This document shows, piece by piece, positions 49,005 to 58,059 of a DNA stretch of 64,000 nt. This DNA comes from Cytophagales bacterium (lineage in GTDB: Bacteria; Bacteroidota; Bacteroidia; Cytophagales; Cyclobacteriaceae). Within the stretch, counting starts at the first letter, position 1. The number at the start of each line of letters is the position of its first letter. Where the stretch lies: assembly GCA_027317105.1 (NCBI GenBank), contig DAHVFH010000132.1, positions 35,200-99,199 of the forward strand, given 5' to 3'. A program made the translations under genes and the position numbers. The notes beneath the pieces are model-generated. The model was not told where the DNA came from. It ran no database searches and saw nothing but the letters and a program-made list of their open reading frames with translations.

Positions 49005-50162
49005 ATGAAAAAATTCATTTATTCCATTTCATTTCTCCTTTGCACGCAATGGTGCTTGGCGCAAATTTTTAACGGACTAAGTGTAGGGATGGATAATCTC
49101 TACCGGTTGTCAAAGGCAAAGACCCGATCTATCAGCCCAGAGAATGTAAATGGTGAAAAAGGAAAGGGAGGGATGGACAAAGAAGGTGTTGCTTCTGGTG
49201 CGGCCAAAGGGTTAGGCCAAGGCTGGAAAGTGAGTCCGTTCATTACTATTGATGCAGGCAAAACGCAGACCATTGCTGACATTTCAGGCTCTGGCGCTAT
49301 TCAACATATTTGGCTCACGCCAACGGGAAATTGGCGCTTTTCTATTTTAAGATTTTATTGGGATGATGAAGTCCAGCCTTCAGTAGAAGTTCCATTAGGC
49401 GATTTTTTCGGGATGGGCTTGGGAGAATATGCGCCTCTCAATTCATTGGCAGTTTGTGTGAACCCCGGAAGTGCATTCAACAGTTATTGGGTGATGCCGT
49501 TTCGGAAGAAATGCAAAATCACTATTGAAAACATCAACATTGAAAAAGTAACGATCTACTACCAGATTGATTATACGCTTACCGATGTGCCCGATGACGC
49601 TGCCTATTTTCATGCACAGTTCAATCGCACCAACCCGGTGAAGTACAAAGATGTTTATACCATTGTGAACAATATTAAAGGCAAAGGCCAATATGTGGGG
49701 ACTTATCTGGCCTGGGGTGTGCACAACAATGGCTGGTGGGGAGAAGGAGAGATTAAATTTTATATGGATGGTGACAAAGAATTTCCGACCATCAATGGAA
49801 CAGGCACGGAAGACTATTTCTGTGGCTCGTATGATTTTGATTCAAGAAAAAAAATCAGTGAAGGAGTTAGCGCTGTCAACTACACTGAATTTTCAACTCC
49901 GTATAGCGGATTGCATCAGGTCATTCGCGGTGACGGACATTACAAAGTGATGCAACGATTTGGTATGTACCGATGGCATATCGCAGACCCAATCCGGTTT
50001 GAGCAAGATTTGAAAGTCACGATCCAAGATTTAGGGTGGCGCGTGGATGGAAGATACCTCGCTCAGCAATCTGATATTTCATCGGTGGCCTTTTGGTATC
50101 AAGCCGAACCGCATCAACCATTTCCGAAGCTTCCTGCGAAGGATGAATTGGAGGTTGACTAG
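49005..50162 (+). CDS. DUF2961 / GH172-family protein
   Basis: 385 residues with a signal peptide (SISFLLCTQWCLA/QIF). The DUF2961 jelly-roll is clear: LYRLSKAKTRSISPEN, GKGWKVSPFITI-like segment, ISGSGAIQHIWLTPTGNWRFSILRFYWDDE, VPLGDFFGMGLGE, CVNPGSAFNSYWVMPFRKK, and GTGTEDYFCGSYDF, with NGTGTEDYF and the acidic residues expected of the active site. DUF2961 is the core of glycoside hydrolase family 172 (fructose anhydride and arabinofuranose/fructofuranose-acting enzymes). Ten bases after the DUF885 gene. Substrate here not determinable. Confidence 0.88.
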   Translation: MKKFIYSISFLLCTQWCLAQIFNGLSVGMDNLYRLSKAKTRSISPENVNGEKGKGGMDKEGVASGAAKGLGQGWKVSPFITIDAGKTQTIADISGSGAIQHIWLTPTGNWRFSILRFYWDDEVQPSVEVPLGDFFGMGLGEYAPLNSLAVCVNPGSAFNSYWVMPFRKKCKITIENINIEKVTIYYQIDYTLTDVPDDAAYFHAQFNRTNPVKYKDVYTIVNNIKGKGQYVGTYLAWGVHNNGWWGEGEIKFYMDGDKEFPTINGTGTEDYFCGSYDFDSRKKISEGVSAVNYTEFSTPYSGLHQVIRGDGHYKVMQRFGMYRWHIADPIRFEQDLKVTIQDLGWRVDGRYLAQQSDISSVAFWYQAEPHQPFPKLPAKDELEVD

Positions 50163-50204
50163 GCATTTTTGAAGCGATGAATCACTACTATCTAAAATAA
50201 AGAA

Positions 50205-50381
50205 ATGATTCCTATGAAAATTCTGATGGTTGTATTTCTCTTTGCAATTTCTTTCCAAAGCAAAGATGAATATGTATGCACCCCATGTGGTTACGAGTGC
50301 GACAAGGAAGTTCATTCCGGTTCCGGGAAATGTTCTTCTTGTGGAATGGACTTGGTGAAAAGATCTTCCATCAAAATTTAA
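50205..50381 (+). CDS. Exported heavy-metal-binding-domain protein (likely 5' part of a split gene)
   Basis: A 58-codon frame starting at the ATG at 50205. A signal peptide (MKILMVVFLFAISFQS) is followed by YVCTPCGYECDKEVHSGSGK then CSSCGMDLVKR, a two-CxxC heavy-metal-binding (YHS/HMBD-like) ribbon that lacks the usual MHP histidine. The stop is reached in a run AAAATTT; removing one A joins it in frame to the rhodanese that follows, giving SSIK-FKNIDLEAM. I think the two once formed, or still form, a single exported protein. Confidence 0.65.
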   Translation: MIPMKILMVVFLFAISFQSKDEYVCTPCGYECDKEVHSGSGKCSSCGMDLVKRSSIKI

Positions 50382-50400
50382 GAATATTGATCTGGAAGCA

Positions 50401-50745
50401 ATGTGCAACAGATTGACAGCCAATCCAAAAGTAGTGTTGCTTGACGTTCTGTCTCCAAAAGAATTCAAAGGCACATCAAAAGACATCCCAACATTCGGGC
50501 ATTTCAAAAATGCCATTAATATTAATGTTCAAGAATTGGACAAACGGGTAGGGGAACTCTCCAACTATAAAAACAATGAGGTGATTGTATATTGTAGTCA
50601 TAGCCATCGCTGCCCGAGGGCAAGCTATTTCTTGACGGCACACGGCTTCACGAATGTTAAAAATATGGAGGGCGGAGTTTCTACCTTCACTTCGTCATCC
50701 AATCCCGATTGCCTGAAAAAGGCATTTGTTTTTCATTCCAAATGA
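50401..50745 (+). CDS. Rhodanese-domain protein (likely 3' part of a split gene)
   Basis: 114 residues from the ATG at 50401, but coding similarity begins earlier (FKNIDLEA in the same frame, open from about 50360). The domain has VVLLDVLSPKEFKGT, GHFKNAININ and the active-site loop YCSHSHRCPRASYF (Cys65, Arg70), then GFTNVKNMEGGVSTF. Rhodaneses transfer sulfane sulfur. No start codon with a sensible N-terminus and no signal peptide is present in this frame, in keeping with an upstream frameshift. Confidence 0.7.
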   Translation: MCNRLTANPKVVLLDVLSPKEFKGTSKDIPTFGHFKNAININVQELDKRVGELSNYKNNEVIVYCSHSHRCPRASYFLTAHGFTNVKNMEGGVSTFTSSSNPDCLKKAFVFHSK

Positions 50746-50803
50746 ATGCGTAACAGAACCTACTGGAAAAGGAGTCAGCGCTGATTTGTTTTTGCAGCAA
50801 AAA

Positions 50804-50828
50804 AAAAGCTCAGTATCCCCGAGCTTTT
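50804..50828. terminator. Bidirectional terminator between convergent genes
   Basis: AAAAGCTC (50804-50811) pairs with GAGCTTTT (50821-50828) around a nine-base loop, flanked by long A-runs on the left and A/T on the right. It serves the rhodanese gene on the plus strand and the lipoprotein gene on the minus strand. Confidence 0.75.
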
Positions 50829-50850
50829 CTGTATAACTAAAAAAAAATAA

Positions 50851-51615
50851 TTAGTCCTTTCTTTTTTCACAATCCACATGACGCGTCAATAATTCCATCA
50901 GCTGGTCTGCTAATTCTTTGTTGCCATCGTCATTCAGCGGATCAATGGTGATCGTTCCATCATTGTTCCCGTCTTTAGCGTTCCTGAGATCGACCCCACC
51001 ATTCGCAACGGCCATTATTTTATCCAATTCCAAATGGATAGCTAGTGTAACGGCACCACCTGAGGTGGATAAAGCAGTGCTGTCTTGGAACTTAGCACCG
51101 AATCGAACCCTTTCGTTATGCCAAAATATAAACGGAATTGTTCCGATAGTTCCTGATATAAGGATGGACTTTCCGTTCATGTCACCTGATTCAGTGCTTG
51201 ACACTAATTTGAGGCTTACTTTCTCATATTTGGCGTTAGGAATGTTCACCGATGTGACAACCTGATCAACAAATGATCCCGAATTTAACAGATCAACGAT
51301 AAAGGGACCCTTTAATTTTGCGTCATCATTTTCAGTGTAAGCTGAATCTTTCTTGAAATGATGATCCTCATGGTCAAAATCAAAGTGAATATCCCTCACG
51401 TTTACTTTTACATCGGTAAGGTTGATAATCGCAACAGAATCGATGCGTGATCCGCTGGAGGCTACCCTCCCACCGATGGAAGTTTTTCCATTTGTGGTAA
51501 CAGCTGACATCTTAATGGAGGCTGTGGTGGTAACAGCGGGGTCTGTGTTAGTTGAACAACTTGTTAAGAGACTTACACCCCAAAGCACGGTTGATAAAAA
51601 TTTAATCTGATTCAT
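50851..51615 (-). CDS. Lipoprotein, DUF4382-like
   Basis: 254 residues. Signal peptide with lipobox LLTSC near residue 20. The mature part is beta-rich (VAIINLTDVKVNVRDIHFDFD, KYEKVSLKLVSS) in the manner of DUF4382 lipoproteins, with a His/Asp-rich patch (DHEDHHFKKD, about 80-90) and, near the C-terminus, DGNNDGTITIDPLNDDGN, an EF-hand/dockerin-like calcium loop. The histidine patch might bind metal. Function unknown; assignment to DUF4382 is by general pattern only. Confidence 0.6.
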   Translation of the reverse strand: MNQIKFLSTVLWGVSLLTSCSTNTDPAVTTTASIKMSAVTTNGKTSIGGRVASSGSRIDSVAIINLTDVKVNVRDIHFDFDHEDHHFKKDSAYTENDDAKLKGPFIVDLLNSGSFVDQVVTSVNIPNAKYEKVSLKLVSSTESGDMNGKSILISGTIGTIPFIFWHNERVRFGAKFQDSTALSTSGGAVTLAIHLELDKIMAVANGGVDLRNAKDGNNDGTITIDPLNDDGNKELADQLMELLTRHVDCEKRKD

Positions 51616-51808
51616 ATTTATTTTTTTTTAAGAATTATGATGTTAATCCCATATTCAAAGAAATGGTAACAAGTTAACGTGGTCAATAGCCATTCTGTTC
51701 AACCATTCAACCAGCTAAAAGCGTACTTGGTCGATTTTTAACTCCTATTGCATTCTCTTTTTTATTCTTCATCACTGATCTGTTGAAATGAAGGATTTTT
51801 GGAGGTTA

Positions 51809-53212
51809 TTATTCCAAAACAAAAGTAGCTACTGCGCCACTTGGAAGAAAAGTCTCAGCAGATTTACGTTTACATTTAATCACCAAGTTTTTTGGTGTAT
51901 CGGCTTGATTTGATACGATTAAAACTTTCCTTCCAATGGGAGTCAAGAAGGCAACGTTAGGTAAGGAATCTACGTAGGTCGATGAAATTCTTACCGATCC
52001 TGATGGAACGAATTTGGAGGCATGGGCGATGATGTAATAAGAGACGTTTCGGGTTATAGTCTTCCCGATTGTCAACGCACCTTGGCACAAGTCGCAACCG
52101 CCATCGGCCGTATGCGGATTGAAGTTTTCATCCGCAGCCAAGTTCCATTCCAAAACATTCTTGCTCCAATTACGCGTAGCACCAACAATAAGGTTGGCCA
52201 CATGCCACTTTAAATCCTCTCCAAAATTTCCTTTGCCGGAGGTCCATTGTTCGGTGAAATAAATGTTTTTATCGGGGTGCGCATCGTGTACGGTTGAGAG
52301 CGCATTCACGTCCCCCAGGTAGAGATGAAAGGCACTACCATCCACAAATTCTTTTGTTATCGGATCATTAAGAATGGAGATGGGATATTCAGAATGATCG
52401 GCATTGTGGTCGAATAACAGAATTTTTGTTTTTATTTTCGTTGACTTGAAAGCCGGACCAAGATGACTTTTAATAAATTCATTTTGCTCCTCAGCCGTCA
52501 TCACCATGCTCGGTGTGTTCCCCGGGTTTTCCGGTTCGTTCTGAACGGTGATCGCGTCAATAGGAATGCCTGCCTTTGCCATCGCTTGAATGAACTTCAA
52601 GAAGTAGTTGGCGTACACACCATAATACTCCGGTTTCAGGCCTCCCCCTTTTGCTTGATGATTAGTTTTCATCCAGGTAGGAGCAGACCAGGGGCTAGCC
52701 ATTATTTTGATTTTGGGATTGATGGACAAAATTTCTTTCAAAACAGGAATCAAATGTTTTTGATCTTCTTCAATACTAAATTTTAGCAAAGAAAGATCCG
52801 TCTTTCCGACCTCCATGTCATCATAAGAAAATACATGATCATCCAAATCTGAGGCGCCAATGCTTATTCGTAGGTAACTGATGCCAATTCCATTTTTATC
52901 GGAAAGAAACAATTCTTTAAGCAAAGAAGACCGCTGTTCGTTTTTCAATTGATGGATCAGGCCGGCACTTCCTCCGGTTAAAGCAAAACCAAAACCGTCT
53001 ATGGTTTGGTAGATAATGCTTGTATCAATTTCAATGGTTGCACCTTCAGCAATTTCATTTTTAAATATCAGGCCTTCGGAAGGGCTGAGTAGTTTGGACT
53101 TATCGGACGTGGTGATCCAAACACCAGTGGTTTTTTGTTCTGTCAAGTTCTGGCCTATCAAAAATCCGGAGGATGCAAGAATGAAAATGCAAAAAAGTGA
53201 ATTGAGTTTCAT
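51809..53212 (-). CDS. Glycoside hydrolase family 30 protein
   Basis: 467 residues with a signal peptide (about 1-20). The (beta/alpha)8 barrel of GH30 shows IDGFGFALTGGSAGLIHQL, YLRISIGASDLDDHVFSYDD, MASPWSAPTWMKTNHQAKGG, the acid/base Glu226 in VQNEPENPG and the nucleophile Glu321 in YFTEQWTSGKG. A C-terminal beta domain (about 400-467) completes it. Members act on beta-glucosylceramide, beta-1,6-glucan or xylan; motifs resemble the glucosylceramidase/1,6-glucanase branch. No type IX domain, so periplasmic or released. Confidence 0.92.
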   Translation of the reverse strand: MKLNSLFCIFILASSGFLIGQNLTEQKTTGVWITTSDKSKLLSPSEGLIFKNEIAEGATIEIDTSIIYQTIDGFGFALTGGSAGLIHQLKNEQRSSLLKELFLSDKNGIGISYLRISIGASDLDDHVFSYDDMEVGKTDLSLLKFSIEEDQKHLIPVLKEILSINPKIKIMASPWSAPTWMKTNHQAKGGGLKPEYYGVYANYFLKFIQAMAKAGIPIDAITVQNEPENPGNTPSMVMTAEEQNEFIKSHLGPAFKSTKIKTKILLFDHNADHSEYPISILNDPITKEFVDGSAFHLYLGDVNALSTVHDAHPDKNIYFTEQWTSGKGNFGEDLKWHVANLIVGATRNWSKNVLEWNLAADENFNPHTADGGCDLCQGALTIGKTITRNVSYYIIAHASKFVPSGSVRISSTYVDSLPNVAFLTPIGRKVLIVSNQADTPKNLVIKCKRKSAETFLPSGAVATFVLE

Positions 53213-53365
53213 TTTAACCTTCGTTTAAAAGCGGATGCCATCAGCAATTTCTTAGAGGCTTAGTGCCTTGGTGGCAATTTTAAAAGTATCATAGTTTAAC
53301 CACAAAGGAACTAAGAAACTAAGTTCAGGAATTACCAAAGAAATCAGATTTACATCAAACATCAC

Positions 53366-54160
53366 TTAATAATCAGAGTATTCGGTTGGCCGTAATAAAT
53401 AGATATTGATCTTGGAAACGTTGTGTTGATATTCGGGCATGGCCGAAAGCTGCTTCCATTGAGGATCATCCACAAAGGCTTTCCAATGCGCATCGTGCGA
53501 AGCCTGGTCGGCAAAGGTGGTCATGTACATCAAGTTAGGCATTCGAGGGCCGGAAATGACTTCGGAATAAAATACTGCATTGAACCCCAGCCTTTTGAAT
53601 AGGCCTACTTCGTCACCTTGGTTGAACATTTGCACCTTATTTTTATGAATCTTTTCCGTTGATCCTTCGTAGCTTCTCAGCTCATAAATTCTATCCGTGC
53701 GAGGATTGTTAAATTGTGGAGCTTCCATTTTCGGCATTCCTGAAAAGGCTTCTGATAAAACCGATTCAATCCGGTCGTAAGGAGGATTAGTGTAAGGAGC
53801 CTCCACGTATTCTTTTCCTTTTACATCATGTTCAGTCGCAGCAGTAAGCAGCGTCTGCAATTTGGAGAATTGCTCCAGAGAGGAGTAGGGGATGATCACA
53901 ACAATGCGCTTGCCGTAGGTGGTGTCCGTCTCCAATGGCGTGAACACGCCTATTTTTTTAATCCCAAACTGATGTAGCCTCGGCAGAAAATCAGCCGCGA
54001 GGTAGGCATGCACACGTTCCGCCTGATTTTTGTCTTTTAATTTGTAGGTTTTGATCTCGTAAAATTCTTTAGCTTTATTTTGACCCTTTAGCGATAAACC
54101 TAAAAATAAAAAGAAGGTCAGCGGTATTAATTTGGTAACGAAATGTTTTAATATTGTCAT
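53366..54160 (-). CDS. Exported NIPSNAP-family protein
   Basis: 264 residues from the ATG at 54160; a 19-codon upstream extension in frame contains no signal-like feature and is dropped. Signal peptide ends near GLSLKGQ/NKA. Two ferredoxin-like NIPSNAP repeats: FYEIKTYKLKDKNQAERVHAYL and DRIYELRSYEGSTEKIHKNK ... LMYMTTFADQASHDAHWKAFVDDPQWKQL. Tat or Sec-exported NIPSNAP proteins are frequent near sugar-degradation genes in Bacteroidota. Biochemical role unknown. Confidence 0.88.
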   Translation of the reverse strand: MTILKHFVTKLIPLTFFLFLGLSLKGQNKAKEFYEIKTYKLKDKNQAERVHAYLAADFLPRLHQFGIKKIGVFTPLETDTTYGKRIVVIIPYSSLEQFSKLQTLLTAATEHDVKGKEYVEAPYTNPPYDRIESVLSEAFSGMPKMEAPQFNNPRTDRIYELRSYEGSTEKIHKNKVQMFNQGDEVGLFKRLGFNAVFYSEVISGPRMPNLMYMTTFADQASHDAHWKAFVDDPQWKQLSAMPEYQHNVSKINIYLLRPTEYSDY

Positions 54161-54263
54161 GGCTTTTTTTTTACAATATACTAAAACATCAAATGGCGTT
54201 TTAAGTATTTTGAACAAATTAGGTCTTTCTGGTGTTTAGAAATTTCATTAGACCAATAAAAAA

Positions 54264-54962
54264 ATGAAAACTGCATTGATCACAGGCGGAAGCAAAGGAA
54301 TAGGATATGGCATTGCTGAATCGCTTATTAAAGAAGGATGGAAGGTAGCCATTACGGGGCGTCAGGCGAAGGCGGTAGCTGAAGCTATGGAAAAATTAAA
54401 TTTATTAAAAAAAGGAAATGCAATTGGCCTGGTTGCGGATGTGCGCAATTTTGATCAACAGAAAGAGGCAGTAGAAAAGGTGCTTCAGGCCTTTGGTCAG
54501 TTGGATGTGTTGATAGCCAATGCCGGAGTTGGTTTTTTTGGATCAATCGAAACTTTAGAACCCAGGTATTGGCAAGAAACGATAGACACCAATCTGACAG
54601 GGGTTTTCTATAGCGTCAAAGCGAGCTACGAAGCATTGAAGAAATCCAAAGGTTATATTATTACCATCGGAAGCCTGGCCGGATCTAATTTTTTTGCTGG
54701 CGGAAGCTCATACAATGCGAGCAAATTTGGCTTATTGGGATTTACACAAGCGGTGATGCTTGATGCGCGGGTACATGGCATCAAAGTGAGCACTATTATG
54801 CCTGGGTCGGTCTCAACAAATTTTAACGAGAATACACCAAACCCACAGGATGCCTGGAAAATCCAACCCGAGGATATAGGGGAATTAGTGCTGGATTTGC
54901 TGAAGATGAATCCTAGGACTTTGCCCAGTAAAATTGAAGTAAGGCCTTCGCAACCAAAATAA
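54264..54962 (+). CDS. Short-chain dehydrogenase/reductase
   Basis: 232 residues, classical SDR. The NAD(P)-binding TGGSKGIGYGIAESL is at the N-terminus, followed by NAGVGFFG, and the catalytic triad by position (Ser in TIGSLAGSNFF, Tyr-x3-Lys in YNASKFGLLGF). Arg in ITGRQ suggests NADPH preference. Divergent from the NIPSNAP gene and convergent with the sensor kinase gene. Substrate unknown. Confidence 0.93.
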   Translation: MKTALITGGSKGIGYGIAESLIKEGWKVAITGRQAKAVAEAMEKLNLLKKGNAIGLVADVRNFDQQKEAVEKVLQAFGQLDVLIANAGVGFFGSIETLEPRYWQETIDTNLTGVFYSVKASYEALKKSKGYIITIGSLAGSNFFAGGSSYNASKFGLLGFTQAVMLDARVHGIKVSTIMPGSVSTNFNENTPNPQDAWKIQPEDIGELVLDLLKMNPRTLPSKIEVRPSQPK

Positions 54963-54976
54963 TTTTGGTAGGCTTT

Positions 54977-57973
54977 CTATTCTTGCTTTGGTAATCGAAT
55001 GGTGAAGACAGTCCCTTTGTCTAATTCACTTTCCACATCTACGGATCCGTTGAGTGTGGCGATGGTCTCCTTTAAAATGTAAAGTCCAAGGCCAGATCCT
55101 GAAACCGTATCAGTAGCTCGGAAAAACATATCGAAAATTTTCTCCTTAAGATTAGGGGCGATGCCCATTCCATTATCAGCTACGGTAAATTCATAATATC
55201 CAGGAAATTCGTTTATGGTCACTTTGATATAAGGTGATTCGCGTAAGTCGACCACATGAAATTTGATGGCGTTTGAAATTAAGTTGTTGAAAATAATCTT
55301 TAACCTCATTTCATCGGATCGGAGTTCAGATTTAATTGTATTGATTATTTCAAAGTTTATCTGTTTTACATGAGGGGCGAACAGATGATCAGCCCAAATT
55401 GATTCCAATATTGCGTTTAGAGCAATGGGGTCGTGCTTGATAGGCAACCGAGTATTACGCGAATACATAATAATGTCCTGAATGAAGGAGTCTAATTTCA
55501 GAACACTTCGTTTCATCAAATCAAGGTACTGTTCGATTTGAGGAGGCGGTTTTTCCATTTTAGCCACGTTGATCAGACCCTGTATAGATTTTAGGGGTGC
55601 ACTAAGATCGTGGGAGGCGGAATAGACAAAACGATCTAACTCGTTATTGCGAATTGATAGCTCTTCGTTGCTCAACCGCAAGGCATTTGTCCGTTCTGCG
55701 ATAAGTAATTCCAGGTTTTTCCTCCTTCGTTTATTGATGACGTTGGCCCAGAACATTGAGCCGGAGATGAGAACAGCCGCCACCAAAATACACGATAAAA
55801 TAAAACTGTTACGCTCCCAAAAAGGTTGGTCAATCTTAAATTGAATGAAGGTTGAATCACTCCATGAAAACGGCCCGTTCTTTCTCGATCGTATTTCGAT
55901 TGTATATTGGCCAGAGGACAAATCTGAAAAATCAATTCCAGCGCCTTTAGAATTAATCCACTCGCTTTGGGCATTCATTCGATATTGCACTTTCACTTCA
56001 TTTTCAGGAAAAGTAATGGAAGACGCAACGAGCGAAACGAAGCTTCCATGTGCAATTTTTGGATTAGTGGTTGTGCTTATTCTTTTTCCATTGGCAAGAA
56101 AATTAACAATTCGAGGGGGTGGCGTTTTACTTAACGAAGTAAGCGATTCATTGGTATAACAAAGCCCCTTTGATGTGCCCACCCAAACTGCGCCATCTTG
56201 CGCTACAAAAAGACCGTGGGTCTTGATGGTGTTTGAAATCAAACCGTTACTTTCATTGAAAAGATCGTAGTCTCCAGAAACTGGGTCGAATAAGATCAAC
56301 CCAAATGAATTGGTGAATAAGAGTTTGTCTCCCTGGTAAATCCTTACCGTTTTTACTGACATTTCTGTAAATAAACCTAATTCTTGCCGTTCAAGTGTTC
56401 GTTTGTCAAACCTAAGAAGGCCTTCGGTTGAAGCTAACCATAAGGTGCCCTTCAGGAAGGCGATCTCTGAAATATTAAAATCACCAAGTGGCGCAAAGGG
56501 AACGGGCAAGCTGATGTTAACGAAAGCAGAATCTTTTGATCCCTTGAAAAATAAATATGAATTTTTCTCTGCAGACGCAATGTACATTCCGTCATGGCCT
56601 TCGCGAACAACGTTAACAACATTTTCCTTTTCAAAAGGTATTTTATAGCCGTGTATCTTCATGGCTGAATCTACCTGGTAAACCGATGGATTACCGGGTT
56701 GTGAAATCCATAAATTGTTTTTTGAATCGTTGAACAAGTCGGTAATGAACCGAACATGATCACTGAAATCAAATTTCTTCATAATCCTTCCATCCTTGAA
56801 AAGAAATACTTGGAAAGCATTGGCGGCCCAAATTCCCTTTTTTGAAAAGGCCAGCGACTGAAAATACCCTTCGGGAATGGTAAGAATTTCTTTATTTGTT
56901 TTTTTGTCACTATCAAATGAATAGAGTGTGTTTTTGGTTGCGTAAAATTTCGATGCGGAAAGGGGTATTTCTGTAATGGCTTCAATAAAGTCACTTTGGA
57001 TTTCGGAGGCACGATGGAAGATTTTTTCTTTCAGCAGGAACAGGCCTTCATTACTCGAAACCCAAATATCTTTATCCCTGCTTACATAGACGTGATTTAC
57101 ATTATTGATTTTGAATGGAATGGCGTTCTGTGATTTCTTTTTTGAATCGAATAAAAATTGGGTTACCCCCCTGGTAGCCACAAAGTATCTTCCCTCGGCC
57201 AAGGGTGTGATGAAGGAAACGAACTCTTGCTTCAACCTCAAATTTACATTTGCAAAGCTTCCTGCTGCCAATAACGAAGCAGTGTAAAAACCTTCGGAAC
57301 TTCCGATTAACAATTGATCGCCATCAACGGAGAGGTGTTCTATTCCCGTTGGCAACTTCTCTTTTCGAAATTCGAATTGATCTGTGGAGGGGTCGAAAAA
57401 AAATATATTGCCCTGAAAGGAGGCAACAAATAAGTTGTTTTTTTGGTCTTCAAAAAAGGAAAATGAACGTAGGAATTGTGGCGACCGATTAGCCAAGTCA
57501 AATTCATAACGTTTAAAATAATTTTCGTGAATCCGGACAACCGATTGCGACTCGCTAATCCAGATGTCTCCATTATGGTCTTCATAAATTGCCTTGGGGT
57601 AAGTGAGGGTATGGGCGCTTGGCAAACGTGTTCCCAACAGGATAGGTTTGAACTTGGCTGAATCACCATCATTCCTGATTTCCATAAAATCAAGATCGCC
57701 AAAAACGAAAAAGCGGCCGTCCTTAGCAGTGAAAAATCCTTTTATATAACTATTGTGGAAGGGGCTATGGAAGGTGGTGAAAGTAATCCCATCATACTTG
57801 ACCAAGCCATCGTCCGTAGCAATCCAGAAATAACCTAAAGAATCTTGCGCACAACCTTTTACAATGTCGCTTGGCAATCCATCATTAACACGATATTGTT
57901 TAATGTGGTAATCTTGCGATAACCCTTGGGTGTTTAGTATTAAAAATAGAAATAGGATGTAAAGTTTAATCAC
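54977..57973 (-). CDS. Two-component propeller sensor histidine kinase
   Basis: GTG start; 998 residues. A signal peptide (about 1-20) precedes a periplasmic two-bladed-propeller region made of Reg_prop repeats (DGLPSDIVKGCAQDSLGYFWIATDDGLVKYDG, NGLISNTIKTHGLFVAQDGAVWVGTSKGL), a Y_Y_Y domain (about 650-720), one membrane helix (about 725-745), a HisKA domain with the phospho-His in YSASHDLSAPLKSIQG, and an HATPase with NLISNAIKF, DNGMGIAP and GSGLGLYI. Unlike hybrid sensors of this phylum it has no receiver or HTH, so it needs a separate response regulator, which is not in the window. Confidence 0.92.
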   Translation of the reverse strand: MIKLYILFLFLILNTQGLSQDYHIKQYRVNDGLPSDIVKGCAQDSLGYFWIATDDGLVKYDGITFTTFHSPFHNSYIKGFFTAKDGRFFVFGDLDFMEIRNDGDSAKFKPILLGTRLPSAHTLTYPKAIYEDHNGDIWISESQSVVRIHENYFKRYEFDLANRSPQFLRSFSFFEDQKNNLFVASFQGNIFFFDPSTDQFEFRKEKLPTGIEHLSVDGDQLLIGSSEGFYTASLLAAGSFANVNLRLKQEFVSFITPLAEGRYFVATRGVTQFLFDSKKKSQNAIPFKINNVNHVYVSRDKDIWVSSNEGLFLLKEKIFHRASEIQSDFIEAITEIPLSASKFYATKNTLYSFDSDKKTNKEILTIPEGYFQSLAFSKKGIWAANAFQVFLFKDGRIMKKFDFSDHVRFITDLFNDSKNNLWISQPGNPSVYQVDSAMKIHGYKIPFEKENVVNVVREGHDGMYIASAEKNSYLFFKGSKDSAFVNISLPVPFAPLGDFNISEIAFLKGTLWLASTEGLLRFDKRTLERQELGLFTEMSVKTVRIYQGDKLLFTNSFGLILFDPVSGDYDLFNESNGLISNTIKTHGLFVAQDGAVWVGTSKGLCYTNESLTSLSKTPPPRIVNFLANGKRISTTTNPKIAHGSFVSLVASSITFPENEVKVQYRMNAQSEWINSKGAGIDFSDLSSGQYTIEIRSRKNGPFSWSDSTFIQFKIDQPFWERNSFILSCILVAAVLISGSMFWANVINKRRRKNLELLIAERTNALRLSNEELSIRNNELDRFVYSASHDLSAPLKSIQGLINVAKMEKPPPQIEQYLDLMKRSVLKLDSFIQDIIMYSRNTRLPIKHDPIALNAILESIWADHLFAPHVKQINFEIINTIKSELRSDEMRLKIIFNNLISNAIKFHVVDLRESPYIKVTINEFPGYYEFTVADNGMGIAPNLKEKIFDMFFRATDTVSGSGLGLYILKETIATLNGSVDVESELDKGTVFTIRLPKQE

Positions 57974-58059
57974 CTACTTGGAATTTGGCATTTCTAAAAA
58001 CAGCTTAAAAATTAAGGATTTCTTGCTGGATTTACTAAAAAGGATTTTAAAGAAACCTG

